A stretch of 64,000 bases of DNA, from assembly GCF_000003815.2 (NCBI RefSeq), contig NC_049990.1, positions 16,388,003-16,452,002 on the forward strand, given 5' to 3'. The notes beneath the pieces were generated by a model. That model had not been told where the DNA came from. It was given only the letters and a program-made list of their open reading frames with translations, and did not search any database. The position numbers and the translations under genes were made by a program. Positions 12,001-23,210 of the stretch are shown piece after piece; the stretch's first letter is position 1; each line of letters starts with the position of its first letter. The stretch comes from Branchiostoma floridae (lineage: Eukaryota; Chordata; Leptocardii; Amphioxiformes; Branchiostomatidae).

Positions 12001-15000
12001 TCAACAGCCTGTCTTTAAAATTGTCTTTTGAGTGCACTTGTCCTGATGTTAACTCTCTGTTGTTGTTGTTTCTGCTTACAGGAAAACTTCCTCCACAGTG
12101 TGAACCCAGAGGATGTGGAGTTAGACAGGAGTGCCATTCTCAACACTGTGGGCTTCAACAGAATAGCTAGGTAAGGATGGGTGGGCATCAGACCACAAGG
12201 TTTGGGTCAGATTTAGGGCCATGTACCTTAATACCTGTACCTGTTCTCTACCTATAATTTAGTATACAATTGCAGGGCTCGAAATACTTTTTTCTGCATA
12301 CCTGCACTGGTGCAGGTAACATTGAAAACTACCTGCACCAGACAAATTTTACCTGCACCACTCTGAATTTAGGAAGGATGAATCATACTAAAATTGTTGA
12401 GGAACCATTGCTATTTTTCTTTTATACTTTAATAGGTGGTAACATTCAATGCAGCTAATAACAATCCACATACACTTACATCAATGACATTTATGTACAA
12501 AACCCAATGCATGGACCAGTGCAGGTAAGGTACAGGTAGACACCAGAAATACCTGCACAGCTCCAATTTTACCTGCACTAACCTGCATATGCAGGTGGTA
12601 TTTCGAGCCCTGAATTGTTTAGGTACAGGTCCGGAACTAAACATCTGTGTACCTGCCTGTACCTAGTACCTAAACAAATTAAATCACAATTGAACACCAC
12701 TTATTGAGACTAAAGATAAGTAAATTCCAAATAAAAGATGACAATTTTGATTATCTTGCAGTTGAAAATTAAGAAAACTTTGAGGTTCGAATATCTAAAT
12801 CATCATACAAAGATGACAATTTCTCACTAAAGAAGACAGTTGACTACATTTATAACTTAGTTTAATACAGTCCAGATAATTGATAACCAGCGTTCCCGCC
12901 AGGCATACGTCTTTACGTCTTTGGACGCATTTTTTTCTAGAAAGACGCATTCGGCTCGGCTGAATGCGTCCATAAAAAAATCTGAAAGAAAGGCTGACCT
13001 GTACCACCAGTGTACAAAATGTATCTGGAATCTTTAAAAAAATCTGTGTTTATAAGAAGGAATCCTTTACAATTTATACTTCAAATTGTTCACTTTCCGG
13101 TCATCCCAGTAGTCTGGGCATGGGGCGGAGCGCGGCACGTTTTCAGGTTTTACAACTAGCGGACCCATGTGCGACACACCCAGCCACGCGCCAGTCTGAG
13201 CTGTCCGTTGCGCAATGTAATTTTTGTAGTCCGTGACATACATCTGACAGTCAGCTTTCTCTAACATTCGTCTGGAAGAAATCTTATATAGATTTTATAT
13301 TCTGATTTTAACATGATACTTACTTATCCTCATTTTCACGTATTTGTTAAAGATGTGAAGGTAATACTAGTATTGAGCAAACAAACTGTTCTGTGCGAGT
13401 GCTGCACATCTCAACAAAAGTTCTCACGCTGTGGGCAATTGATTGGCAGTCGGTATCTTTGGCAACAGGCCACCGGCGCCAAGCAGTCTAGATTGGCCAC
13501 CAGGTCCAAATCCAATCATCTTAATAACCAATCAGCGTTTGATAAATGTAATGTTGTACTCTGTCATTGGTCACCGGGAAAAAACAAAAGTTACGGAGTA
13601 TTAGGCGCACGTGACGTTGTTTTGTGATATTGGTAGCCGACCGTGTCGCCTGGCAAGTTTCTTCCCTAGCTGCTAACAATTTACTATTAAAGTTTCCCCA
13701 TTTATCCAAGTTAAAAAAGCGGTGCGCGGTAAATAAGTGAAGAATCCAAAACTGTACACTTTATTTGTTATTTGCAAAATTTCTTATGTTTCAAAAAGAC
13801 AAAATTTGTGGCAGAAAAGGGGCCGCAATATTGTTGTCAAGCGTCTATCGAGTCGGCTGTGCACTGGCACTGGCCTCCGTGGCACATGGCACGGCACGCC
13901 CCCCTCCCCAGACAGATCGTCGATCGCAACGCCCAGCATGTTGGGACGTCTTTCTGGCTACTGTTTTATGGCTACACCGGCACTGATCACTACCAAAGAG
14001 GCAGCATATCGTCCTCCTTCGAGTAATGTATAAAGTTCTTGGTCTATTTAAAAAGAAATCCAGCCAAAGATTTCACGCCGAAAACGGGGTTACCTGAGGT
14101 CGCACGCTCGTGGAAAATGACGGCACGGCCTTGTAAAACCCCACCGATACGAACATTTTGAGTAAAATCATCGGGAAAAATAGAAAAAAACACAAAATGT
14201 GCGTGATGGCGTCGTTATTTTATCGTGTCGGAAAACTATTTGATGCGGGAGGGCGCAACATCGATCGCACGACTCGGTTACGTTAGACCTTTTTTTATTC
14301 AATGACGGAAAAAAGTGGCAAAATTTTTCCATGGGCTGACGAACTGGTTAGAGCCTTGTTGCGAAGCATCAAAAATTTTCATGTCTGGACAAATTATACC
14401 CTGGCCAGATCACGGAAGGCTGATTCCCTGTGCTTATAGTTTTTTTTTTTTCATATAACGTATTTTTTGGGTTCGAGCGGGCGGTCGTCGATTACTGAAT
14501 AACGGGAGTAAAAGAGGCAACCGACATCCAATCTCAAGCGCATGATTTTCCTCTCAAATTGCAGGAAATTGTGTTTTAGAGGGTTTGAAAATCCAAATTT
14601 TCCCGGGGGAGCATGCCCCCGGACCCCCCTAGAAAGCGAGCGCCTGCGGCGCTCGTCTCGCGCCTCCGGCGCTCATTACCCCCCTCCCCAATATTTGGAC
14701 GCATACTTTCAAGAACCTGGCGGGAACGCTGTTGATAACATTCGTATAGGTGTACAGGTAAAGGTCCGGACCTGTACCTAAACCTGTGTACCTTAGGTAC
14801 ACACAGCTAGATGGTCAGATTCAAACTTGAGTGTTACTAGGGACTTTCATGTAATTTAAGGATAGCAGGAAAGCTTGACTTCAAAAAAGCTTAGATATTG
14901 AAAGGTAGTGTATAACTTAGAAACAGAGGAATAGCTAGGCAGTACACAAAAAAAAATGCATTATTATGTTTTCAAAGAAAATTTTTCTTTATAGAAGAAA

Positions 15001-18000
15001 ATGTAAGACACTTGACCTTAACTGAGGGGTGTTGCATACTACCTAAACAAGACAAAATGTAGCAAAAAAAACAGATCAAGATATAATGCCATTTGATAAG
15101 ATCAAACATGTTCTTTTTTCTAGGGGTTTCTCCAAGAAGGCGAAAAGGGTGACTCGGCAGTTTTCTTTCAGCAAGACTCCTCGGAGAATGATCAACCGTG
15201 CGGTATCCATGGTGATGAGCCCGGCCGGCAGGGGGGGCCTGCAGATGCAGCGAGAGGGGGCGGAGACCCCCCTGGGTGACTTACAGGGGGCACGTAACAT
15301 GGCAAGCAGTGTAGACCTACAGGTAAGAAGATTGTGTGATTTATAACCTGTCCATCCCTGTAGGGAAAATGGTTTGGGCCAAAATTTGTTATCACATCTT
15401 GTTAACTGTATCCTTATCAACCAGTAGTTGTAGATTTCTGTCAGCTAAAAGTTTCTACAACTCTGGAAGGTACCATTTCATTACAGGGATGGACATAGCA
15501 TGTAGCACATTAGAACAGATGAAAAAGAATATTATTTTTTTCCAAGAATCTTTATTTTTACTACACTGCAAAAAAAAGCCACCATTTTCACGTATCTTTT
15601 GTTTTTTTATGAATAATTGGTTTGAAGTTGGGGATTTCTTCTTTTCAATAATTTTCTTTCTGAGCATCTGTAACCTGTGCAATTCTGCGTAACTGTTGGA
15701 GAAGGTAGTTTCATCGCCGGTGTGTTTTTTGAATGTCACTCTTGTTTCTGTTGCTTTCTGTGGTGTTCTGCTTGCTGTACATGTAGCTGCCACTTATTTC
15801 CTTTGGCGTAGTGGTACACTTCTTCATTTGCCTCACTGTCTTGTTGTGTGATCTTGTTTAAACGCTTTCTCCATTAACTTATGTTGTAGGTCTGTCTATC
15901 TAATCTATACCAAGTAGCATATAGATGGTGTGCAGCAATTTGATAATCCTAATGATAATCACTTAAAAAGTTGCTATTATGAATTAGCTATCAAACAATT
16001 CTAACACCAGTTAAAATGATTATAGTTTCTCACTGGTGAAGGCTCTAATTAGTCTAAATAGAAATTAAAATGTCTGCATTGATAGCAATATAGTAAGAGC
16101 TGTTATTATATGATGTTAGAGCTAACAAAAAAAATAACATTCTAATACATCCACTATAAAGTCCTTTGCAAAATTAGGCAGTCTGGACTAAAGTACCTTC
16201 ACTCACTTTTAATAAAGAGGCGCTGGGTGCTGGCGGCCATATTGGTGTCCTTGATTTGCATTTCAGTGGATCACAGCTCGTGTACACAGCATCATATCTT
16301 TCGGCATTTGTTTTTGGCAAAGCTAGCGATGCTATTATTGTGTATTCCCACAGATCTGGTAATCTCTTTTTGTCAGATCATGCCTGGGCTACGATTACTG
16401 AAATGTAAATAACTGCATCTGCGTCCGCTTTGGTGTTAGTGGTGTTAGTATGTGAATATGCTAGCTAGCCAGTGTGAGGTGGTGGCTTAGTATTAGAAAA
16501 TTAAAGTTTTAACCTATCACATAAGGCCATGTTGATTTGAATATATGGATGACATCCTTTGGGAACCAAAAAACTAGTCAGTGCAAACATGCAAAAGAAA
16601 TGAAGTTTGGCTGAAGAAAGTTACCTTCATTATTTGAACTAAGTGGTAAGGATTAATTCAAAAAGGTTAAACAAATGACTAAATATATAAATTTTTAGTA
16701 TACTAAACCATAGATTCTTCATTTTTTCGTTTGAATTTGGAATGGCATTCTACATCTTTTTAAAATATTTTTTTCACAATTTATGGCACATATTTGCTCA
16801 ATTTTCAGCTGCTTTGTGCGATTGATCAAAGTATGATCAAAAACTACCTTTTGTGTAAAAAAAAATTGATGTGTGCCCAGATGTCATTCATATAATCCAA
16901 TCCACATGGCCTAAAGTAAAGCTGGATCTGGAATCTTGCATGTATTCCGTCAGGGTTCCTTCAACAGGAGGGTTCAAACCATCGGGGCCAGGCTGGCCGG
17001 GGACAGTAAGGTACGCTTAGGCTTGTGTGTGCTGACTACAATCAATAAGTAACAGCCAACCGCAATCAGATTAACTCAGCAAGTAGCTTAGACTGCTGTG
17101 CTTTTGTGGAATAATTCTGAGCAATAAGAAATTAACATCCAACTGCTGTCAGATGAACTCATGTCATGATCAGCATTAATAACTTGGACCTGCTGTGCTT
17201 TTATGGAATACTTTTGCACAATTAGTAACATCCAACCGCAATCAGATTAACTCAGCAAATAGCTTAGAGGGCTTTGCTTTTGTGGAATAATTCTTTAGTT
17301 AGCAATAAGTAAAATCCAACCGCAATCAGTTTAACTCAGCAAATAGCTTGGACCTGCTGTGCTTTTGCAGAATAATTATTAGCAATAAGTGACATCCAAA
17401 CGCTATCAAATGAACTCAGCAAATTGCTTGGACCTGCTGTGCTTTTGCACAATAATTCTTAGCAATGAAATAAACTGCTACAATTTCTATAGACAAATGC
17501 AGTATATCTCAATCAGTGTGTATAGCTTGAGCCAATGAGAAGTTGATGTAAGTTAATGCAATCAACAAGATTGGTGTGCATAAGTGCAATTGATAAACTA
17601 AGTTCCTGTTGCTATATTAGTGTTTAATTATCTGCTTGAAGATAAACATGACTACCAGAAGACAAACTTTGTGCTAGCTACAACTTCAACATGCAATAAT
17701 ACTTTCCTTGATCTCTACAAAGTAGATAATGTACACTACTGAAAACAAATTTCTAAGTAAAAAAGATTTACCGTAAAGGCAAAAGTAAAGCAAGTCACTG
17801 CACTGCATACTGTTAAACTTTTTGTCACAACAAAAATGATGAGCAAATAATGCTTTCAACTTGCAAGTAGCACTATCATAACTCCTGATATTTCATGTTT
17901 TGCAGAATACCCCAAGATGTCCTATATTCATTAGAAAAAGATGTGTAACTTCAAATGATTTGGTTGGCTAAAACCTTAAAAAAAAAAAGGCTTCCAAAAT

Positions 18001-19597
18001 GACCCGCTTTGTGAAGTAACACAGTTAGAATTGTGACTTATTTAATCATTATCCAACTACTGTGTCATTGTACTACTAACTTACATTGTACATGTACTAA
18101 ACTGTGTGGTCTTACATGTACACCCCATTCCTAACACAAGGTGTCCAAACCTGACTATAACTTAACATGTTGGTGAACTAACTGGCACAATGTTGTAAGC
18201 CTTACCCTCTGTAGTCAAACCCCCCTCCCCCTGTCGCTGTTTCAGATTGTGCGCGCACACGACAGATTGTGGCGGCGGTCGCCGGTTCTAACCGGTGTAG
18301 CACGCAGAAAGTCTGGTCAGGTAGGTCGACTTGGTTGGACACTTGGTGTCTCGGTTTGGCTTGGTGTGGTTTGGCGTTGTAGATTAGTAGTTTGCCGTTT
18401 TGATTAATTGTCGAGATTCGTCGAAAGGATTGTGGTACGTAACAACGATACACCTTGCCTGATTGAATCTCGCTTATAGCAGCCCATCCAACATCCGACG
18501 GTCTCTTAGAGTCCCGGAGAGCAGAGTTTGTGTTACACAGACTAAGATATACCCAATCAAAGCCTAATTTGTAGTACCACTGACGACCGCTGCAGAAAAA
18601 AAAAATCTTGAACACGACCATAAAATCTGGTTTCAGTTTTGTGACAATGACTGCAGTGAGATGAAATTCGACTGTTTTCGACTTAAATCCTCTATCTCAA
18701 GAATGGCACTGAGATTGGACCACTCCTCATTTTTATACCTTTTCAATGCCTCCCCCCCACAGTTCAGGCCACTCTAACTTGAGTTTAAGATATTGACCAA
18801 TCAGCATAGTTAAAGAAATTTAGTCTATTACTTTTAGCTAATGGTGAATAGAGAAAAGATTACAATGGTGTTTGAAGTTTTGAGTGTAATTTGACCTTGA
18901 CCAAAATTTTCAATTCCATGTTAATCAATTAAAAAGATTTTGAGCATTTGCAGACACTGTTGAATGTAACCTTGATGCTATGATGCAGTCATGATTAAAT
19001 CTACATTTGCTAAGTGAAGAGCCGGTTCTTTAAGGTTTTGTCTTTGTAGCAATGATAGTGGATGTCAAGGACGTTAAATATTGTGTATACACAGTTTTGT
19101 GATGTTGGTTGTGTAATGTACTGTGCAATTGTAGCTTGAAGTTTAAGAGAGTGAACTTGTGAGAGAAAAGCTGAGGCTGCCATCCTTCATCCGTAGATGT
19201 CAGATAGTGCCGGCTGAATTCAGCATAATATTGGGCCTCCAACAGTGTTGAGTCAGTGGGTTGTCATCAAATCATCTCATTATTACTAACCATTTGTCAA
19301 GTTATAAACTGTTACTCATGTCACTCTCACATTTCTTCATCCTCACATCCATTGTACTTGCTCCTCTATTGTAAACCTTAATTTCCCTCCTGCCACATTA
19401 TAAAACCACAGTGAAAGTCAAAGAAACTACAGTGACTATGAAAGAATTTGTGAGTTTCTGACATTTAGGTAACCTGTTCCATTATCTGTTTCTCCCTTCA
19501 GCATGTCCCAATGTCTCCCATGGGCACCCTGGTCACCCCCAAGAAAAAGACCATGAAGAGTGCGTCTCTTGGACACAGCGCCACCAAGCGGCTATAA
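73..19597 (+). CDS. ECT2: ECT2-like Rho guanine-nucleotide exchange factor, 3' portion (15 exons)
   Basis: Exons: 73-135, 458-710, 3630-3769, 4678-4797, 5398-5466, 5882-5992, 6454-6550, 7456-7742, 8407-8557, 9101-9261, 12082-12170, 15124-15322, 16954-17010, 18246-18320, 19502-19597 (TAA). All have AG/GT borders, and phases match throughout, giving 655 aa. Residues 1-21 (WFWASIQIEARADE) are the end of a BRCT repeat. Residues 22-105 are a basic linker with an NLS-like RGRKRPRLKE and several TP sites. The DH domain follows (about 125-320), including TQTEKNYVNIL and the conserved LLIRPVQRLPS helix, then a PH domain (about 350-485). The polybasic tail contains SKKAKRVTRQFSFSKTPRR. ECT2 activates RhoA at the central spindle and cell cortex in cytokinesis. 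The BRCT triplet start and the start codon lie upstream of the window. The two short exons at 16954 and 18246 could be alternative. Assignment is by domain order and motif recognition. Confidence 0.93.
844..2968. mobile_element. Non-autonomous DNA transposon with 25-bp TIRs and repeated 18-bp motif
   Basis: A perfect 25-bp inverted repeat beginning CGGCTGTTTCACAATTG lies at 844-868 and, reverse-complemented, at 2944-2968. The flanks read TAT on both sides, consistent with a 3-bp target duplication. The 2.1 kb interior lies wholly in ECT2 intron 2 and has no credible ORF. It holds six same-strand copies of TGTCCCGTCCGTACCCCC (about 1438, 1595, 1612, 1634, 2395, 2769). Superfamily unassigned; a 3-bp duplication and internal motif repeats recall CACTA-type elements, but the tips do not begin CACTA. 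Confidence 0.8.
3147..3514. mobile_element. hAT-like MITE with CAGGGCTCGAAAT termini
   Basis: TIRs CAGGGCTCGAAAT (3147-3159) and ATTTCGAGCCCTG (3502-3514) are flanked by AAATA on both sides (3142-3146, 3515-3519), a 5-bp target duplication. The 368-bp interior is built largely from the word GTGCACCC and its complement in both orientations. No coding capacity. It lies in ECT2 intron 2. Confidence 0.85.
4089..4421. mobile_element. hAT-like MITE with CAGGGTTCTAGC termini
   Basis: TIRs CAGGGTTCTAGCTAG (from 4089) and CTGGCTAGAACCCTG (to 4421) are flanked by GACGG at 4084-4088 and 4422-4426, a 5-bp target duplication. The 333-bp interior repeats CCACTACGCTAAAAT-type words in both orientations near the ends. 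Non-coding, in ECT2 intron 3. Confidence 0.85.
5597..5721. mobile_element. Truncated copy of the CAGGGCTCGAAAT MITE
   Basis: About 125 bp closely match the right part of the element at 12273-12612 (shared ACCTGCAC words, the segment GACACCAGAAATAC and the terminal ATTTCGAGCCCT). No left terminus is present, so this is a truncated remnant in ECT2 intron 5. Confidence 0.75.
6603..6931. mobile_element. hAT MITE, 8-bp target duplication
   Basis: TIRs CAGGCTTTTAGCTAGGA (left) and CTAGGCTAAAAGCCTG (right) enclose 329 bp. TCACTTAC is duplicated exactly on both sides (6595-6602, 6932-6939). An 8-bp duplication is the hAT signature. Non-coding, in ECT2 intron 7. Confidence 0.85.
7659..7990 (+). repeat. 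Tandem partial duplication of ECT2 exon 8 3' end
   Basis: The last 84 bases of exon 8 plus the first 39 of the intron are repeated with a 123-bp period (donors GAG|GTAAGG at 7743 and 7866). A third, shorter copy has its donor at 7954. The reading frame stays open through the second donor and ends at TAG 7905-7907, before the third. Use of donor 2 would insert 41 in-frame residues near the start of the PH domain. No acceptor-like tract is seen between the copies. Confidence 0.9.
9984..11635. mobile_element. TIR DNA transposon (TA-flanked) with subterminal repeats
   Basis: CTCTCACCTCTCAAATA at 9984 is mirrored by TATTTGAGAGGTGAGAG ending at 11635, each next to TA. Just inside the tips are short repeats: AATAAAAGTACCCCC-type words on the left and AATAAACGTACCG-type words on the right. 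The interior holds two related segments (about 11000-11110 and 11300-11395), each with a CCGCC...AAACAATGTAAACA arrangement. No transposase ORF, so non-autonomous. It lies in ECT2 intron 10. The TA duplication is short, so the Tc1/mariner-like assignment is tentative. Confidence 0.7.
11690..11949 (-). mobile_element. tRNA-Ala-derived SINE
   Basis: Read on the - strand, 11949-11874 resembles a tRNA. It has an A-box-like TGGCCGAGTGGGTAGAG, an anticodon loop CTTGCATT (TGC, alanine) and a B box GGTCGTGAGTTCGATCC. The first and last bases can pair (GGT/ACC). About 180 bp of non-tRNA body follows on the same strand. It ends inside a gene intron with no intact cloverleaf or isolated tRNA context, so a SINE is more likely than a working tRNA. 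The body end is approximate. Confidence 0.7.
12273..12612. mobile_element. hAT-like MITE with CAGGGCTCGAAAT termini, ACCTGCAC interior
   Basis: CAGGGCTCGAAAT (12273-12285) and ATTTCGAGCCCTG (12600-12612) are flanked by AATTG on both sides (12268-12272, 12613-12617). The termini and 5-bp duplication match the element at 3147-3514. The interior instead repeats ACCTGCAC/GTGCAGGT. It lies in ECT2 intron 11. Confidence 0.88.
12888..14731. mobile_element. 1.8-kb non-autonomous hAT element
   Basis: CAGCGTTCCCGCCAGG at 12888 and its complement ending at 14731 are bounded by an exact 8-bp duplication TTGATAAC (12880-12887, 14732-14739), diagnostic of hAT. GGACGCAT words lie just inside both ends. The right side has a GC-rich segment (14600-14690) with GGGGGAGCATGCCCCCGG. 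The 1.8 kb interior has only short ORFs with no transposase motif that I recognise. It lies in ECT2 intron 11. Confidence 0.88.
17045..17470 (+). repeat. Minisatellite, about 80-90 bp unit, five copies
   Basis: Degenerate tandem units start near 17051, 17135, 17226, 17311 and 17390. Each contains CATCCAACCGCAATCAG, CTCAGCAAATAGCTT and CTGTGCTTTTG...GAATAATT. Intronic, in ECT2 after exon 13. No coding sense. Confidence 0.85.
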
Positions 19598-19639
19598 CTG
19601 GAAGTGCAGCCTACCAGACTATTCCATCATGTATTACTA

Positions 19640-19745
19640 TTATAGTTGATTCCATGTCTCCAATGGGCACCCTTGCCACCTGCAAGAAGACCATGAAGAC
19701 ATTGGCGCATGGTCACAGCGCCTCCTTACAGTTATAACTGGAAGT
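19640..19745 (+). pseudogene. Degenerate duplicate of the final ECT2 exon in the 3' UTR
   Basis: About 100 bp downstream of the ECT2 stop repeat the terminal exon and the start of its UTR: CCATGTCTCCAATGGGCACC, then AAGACCATGAAGA, GGTCACAGCGCC and TATAACTGGAAGTACAG. They follow the exon at a spacing of about 145 bp. Small deletions and substitutions separate the copies. No splice acceptor leads into it, so it is probably untranslated. Confidence 0.8.
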
Positions 19746-19888
19746 ACAGACTACTCCACCATGCACTACTATACTTGTAGTTCAACCCAGGAGTGTCTTC
19801 ATACAAGGAAAATATGTAAACTACATGTATCAAAGATTGCCCTGTGATATATTTTACAACCTACCAATATAGATTTGGAAAAAGTTTC

Positions 19889-19894
19889 AATAAA
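19889..19894 (+). terminator. Candidate ECT2 poly(A) signal
   Basis: AATAAA lies 292 bases after the stop codon. A second AATAAA-containing stretch occurs near 20560. The true cleavage site cannot be told from sequence alone. Confidence 0.45.
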
Positions 19895-19899
19895 CTAAC

Positions 19900-21175
19900 T
19901 TAGAGTAATACAGTACATGTATCTTAAAGAAACTCGTCAGACGAAAGGATATTATTGTCAGTTATTTTGACAACACAGATTATTTCATAACGCTTTTCCT
20001 ATGGTAACAGTTTCATACCATGAATATACAGTTATCGGTATTTTATATGTGACATTTTCAGTATAAAGTAAAAAGCTCTTCAATCATGTGCAATTAATAT
20101 TAATTGTGGCAATTGCAGTAATACACCACATGCATGGTTGTAAAGCGATCTCAGTTCAGAGCAAACGGTTTCACAGAAAGGTGGATTTGAAAGCCGTTTT
20201 TGACCGCAAGTGTACATAACAATTTCTTGGTAAATTTACTACTAGATTTTCCTTGTATATTTTATCCGTGTATCATAGTTCTTTGGTGTCTAGTCGTAAA
20301 AAAAACAGTAAGATGCTTAATTTACATGTTAGTGTCAATTGTCAACAAAAAACAAAACAAAGCCTACATAACACTTTTTAAGCCTAGTTAAAATGCTCAT
20401 CTACAAGTAGCATTCATTGTATAGGAGAAAGTATAGGAATTTAATGTCCTTGATAGTAATGTTTCTTTTAAAAATGTTTTGTTTGCTGTATTTGTTGCAT
20501 GAAGCCATGTTCTAAATAGGAAATTCTGTATCATTTACAATCTTCTGCACAATGTATTTAATAAATTTATATTAATTTGTTAACTCAACGTACATATGAC
20601 AATATACATTGGCAATGTTCACCCAACACTCAACTTAATGACTTACTGAAAGGGGGAGGGTGTTCAGTTATTGGGAACTAAAACAGTGAAACTACGGAAC
20701 CCACTTATCAAAATAAATGTATCAAGAATTCAAAACATGCTGTTTTCTTTGTAGTACAATATAGTGGCTTAAGCTTGTACATGTGCTGGTATAATTTTAG
20801 GATTAAGGTAAATGGTAGCGTTGGCAATGACTCCTGAATACCAGAAGCCACCAAAATTTTGCTGAGACAAGTCAATGTTAGCTTTGGGACATTTAGAAAC
20901 CAAGCAAAGTCTTCTAAAGGCAATATTGTGCAGAAAAAAAAACAGTCCATTTGCCACTGTTACTGTAGTTATGTCATCTATAGCAAGGCAAGGTTTGAAT
21001 TTCTTGTAGGAAGTTACAGGAAGAAAGTTTAATTTAAAGGCCTGCGATTGGTCTCAAAAATTCATGTCCAGCTCAACGTGTTTTTGTGCTATAGCTCTGT
21101 TTCAGCTGCAATTTTACAACAATCACTGTAAAAGCCTTCTTTCCACTCATACTGTAAGAATAACTGAAATGAGAC
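19900..21175. other. Intergenic, no gene seen
   Basis: AT-rich sequence between the convergent ECT2 and kinase genes. It may hold the remaining ECT2 3' UTR and the kinase 3' UTR. No ORF, TIR pair or RNA gene is supported. Confidence 0.5.
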
Positions 21176-23180
21176 TTAGACCAGATTTGACTCCCTGAGT
21201 TCTTCAACTGAGTCTCGTAGCCTTTCCATACAAGCCTGGTCAGCTACGAAGCAATCGTAGGAGGCCATGCACTGAATAAGTCCTGAAACACGTTCTGAGT
21301 GGTACTCTGCCCGAAGCATGTCCAAACTGTAGGGTGAAAGTTCCAGTCCGCACTTCTTGACCGTCTCGGTCAGGACGCTGTAGTAGTGAGCGAGGATGTT
21401 GTCGATGTGTTGGTGTCGTAGAGTACGGTCTGTGCTCGAGAGGAGAAGGAACGCCAGGTCAGAGGTCGGAGATGCACGGCGTACGCATTGCCAATCCACC
21501 AGCATCGCATCTATTGGTACACCAGCATCATTTACCTGTGAGGGGACACAATAGGTTAGACTGGTCTCTATCCTATATATTTTTGCTCATGTCTTCTTCT
21601 ATGATTGTGGCTTCCAGAGCATTCTGGCACCCTTTCCACATGAAACGTTTTGACCTAATTAACTTCACTAAAACGTTTGTGTTTTTAGGCAAAGTTCATG
21701 AGTGTGTACGTGTTCCGATCTGTGACTATGATATAAACATTATAAACTTAACACAAGATAAAGCCTGGATGGATTGTATTGATATTTGGTATGCAAATAG
21801 GTCTTGTTGAGCCCCTGAACTGCTTGAGTTTGGGCACCCTATCGGCTCGTTATGGTACTGTAGCAGGAATTTTGGTTTTGATATCTCGTGTTCTGGACAA
21901 GCTATGGTCACTATTTTTGATTGGTAGATAGCTGTTGTGCTTGGAAAGAAGTGATGCAAGTTTGCTTGGGTCCCAGTGTCTTTTAATATCGCTGATCTTT
22001 CATCATCATATCGGATAGCAAAACAGCATAGTTTACATCACTTTTCTTACAGCACAGCAGTGTACATCACTTAAGCTTTACTGACAGAAAAACAGTACAA
22101 CACTAATACTTTACTGACAGCAAAGCAGTGTACATCACTCAAGCTTTACCGACAGCAAAGCAGTGTACACAACTTTGCTGGGAGTAAAGCAGTTATTATA
22201 CATCACTGAAACCAAGCTTTGCTAACTGCACGGCAATGTACATCACTAGCTTTACTGGCAGCACAGCAGTGTATATCAGCTTTGCTGACAGCACAGTATT
22301 ATACATCACTAGCTTTCCTGACAGATACCTTAAACATGATGTTGTTAGCCCAGCAGTCTCCATGGCACAACACCATAAATGGTCCCTCTTCCTCGCTTCC
22401 CAGAATGCCTGGCACACGCTCACCCAGCCTCCTCAGGAGAGACACCAGTTCTGATTGGTCAGGAAAGGCCGTTTCGAACTGGCCCACGCCATCATGAAAC
22501 GCCTGCGTGATAGCAGATTTTGCAGCCTCTTCCGATGCATCAAAGAGCCAATCAAAACCAGCGGAAGGCAGCTGGCCCCGTTGCATGGCCGAATAGGAGA
22601 TGGCGTGAAGGTTTGCCAAAGCAGATACAGTCAGCTTTATGTCTTCAAGTCCTAGTCCATCAGAGAACTTCTTGGTGAAGAACCCCTTAGACTGTAGATT
22701 CTCCAACACAAGCACAGACTTTCCTGTACTCTTGTCATATGCAGCATGGTAGCACCTGGGGACTGGTAGTGGTACTGCAGCATCTTCCTCTTCACCTAAC
22801 CTCATAACCTTTGACCCTACACCCTCTGACCTTTCAACTTCTGACCTGAGAGCTGGCACTATCAGGTTATAGTAGTTGACCTCTATACTGTCAAATCGCA
22901 GGTCGTGAACAAGTTCGCGTACAGCTGGATCATCCGTGGACATCTTAACCATCAGGTTGGTTGTCAAGGGTGTGTCGCCGACTGTTCCCGTGGCAACCAA
23001 TGCGATCCGGTTGCTAAGGAACCCTTGCCCTGGGCCCACAGTACCTTGACTGTCCATGCTCGTGACAACAACTTGTGCATCTTCAGTGATTCCTTGGTTG
23101 GAAAAATACCTGCTTAGAACCTCCTGTACCCAGGGCACAGTAATGTTCTCTTTGGAGGATGGGATTTCCATGAAAGACAT
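21176..23180 (-). CDS. CHK/EcKinase-like small-molecule kinase, two coding exons
   Basis: Coding exons are 23180-22329 and 21535-21176 (TAA). The donor AAG|GTATCT and acceptor CACAG|GTAAAT join in phase 0, giving 403 aa, a usual length for the CHK kinase-like / EcKinase (DUF1679-related) family. These fold like aminoglycoside phosphotransferases. Visible features are an N-terminal GQGFLSNR loop, NLMVKM (ATP lysine), the hinge-like SVLVLENL, the catalytic loop CHGDCWANNIMF just before the splice, and LVDWQ in exon 2 in place of DFG. The family phosphorylates hydroxyls of small molecules such as ecdysteroids or choline-like substrates; the substrate here is unknown. The exon has a splice acceptor at 23203-23204 shortly 5' of the ATG, so a non-coding first exon lies upstream, possibly ending near 23703. 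ATG 23180 is the first in frame; another Met lies three codons on. Confidence 0.88.
22013..22325. repeat. Minisatellite in the kinase intron (about 38-bp units)
   Basis: Repeated units of the form GACAGCAAAGCAGTGTACATCACTCAAGCTTTACT occur roughly eight times with drift. The array ends about 4 bases before the exon 1 donor on the - strand. Confidence 0.85.
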
Positions 23181-23210
23181 GTTTTCCTTTTTTTTCAATC
23201 ACCTGAAAGC

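Noticed and set aside
17045-17470. Minisatellite considered as a CRISPR-like array
   Set aside because: Units are directly adjacent and degenerate, with no distinct spacers, and the setting is a metazoan intron.
18202-18621. 139-codon - strand frame near ECT2 exon 14
   Set aside because: It overlaps the + strand exon 18246-18320, which has matching phases, and shows no recognisable domain.
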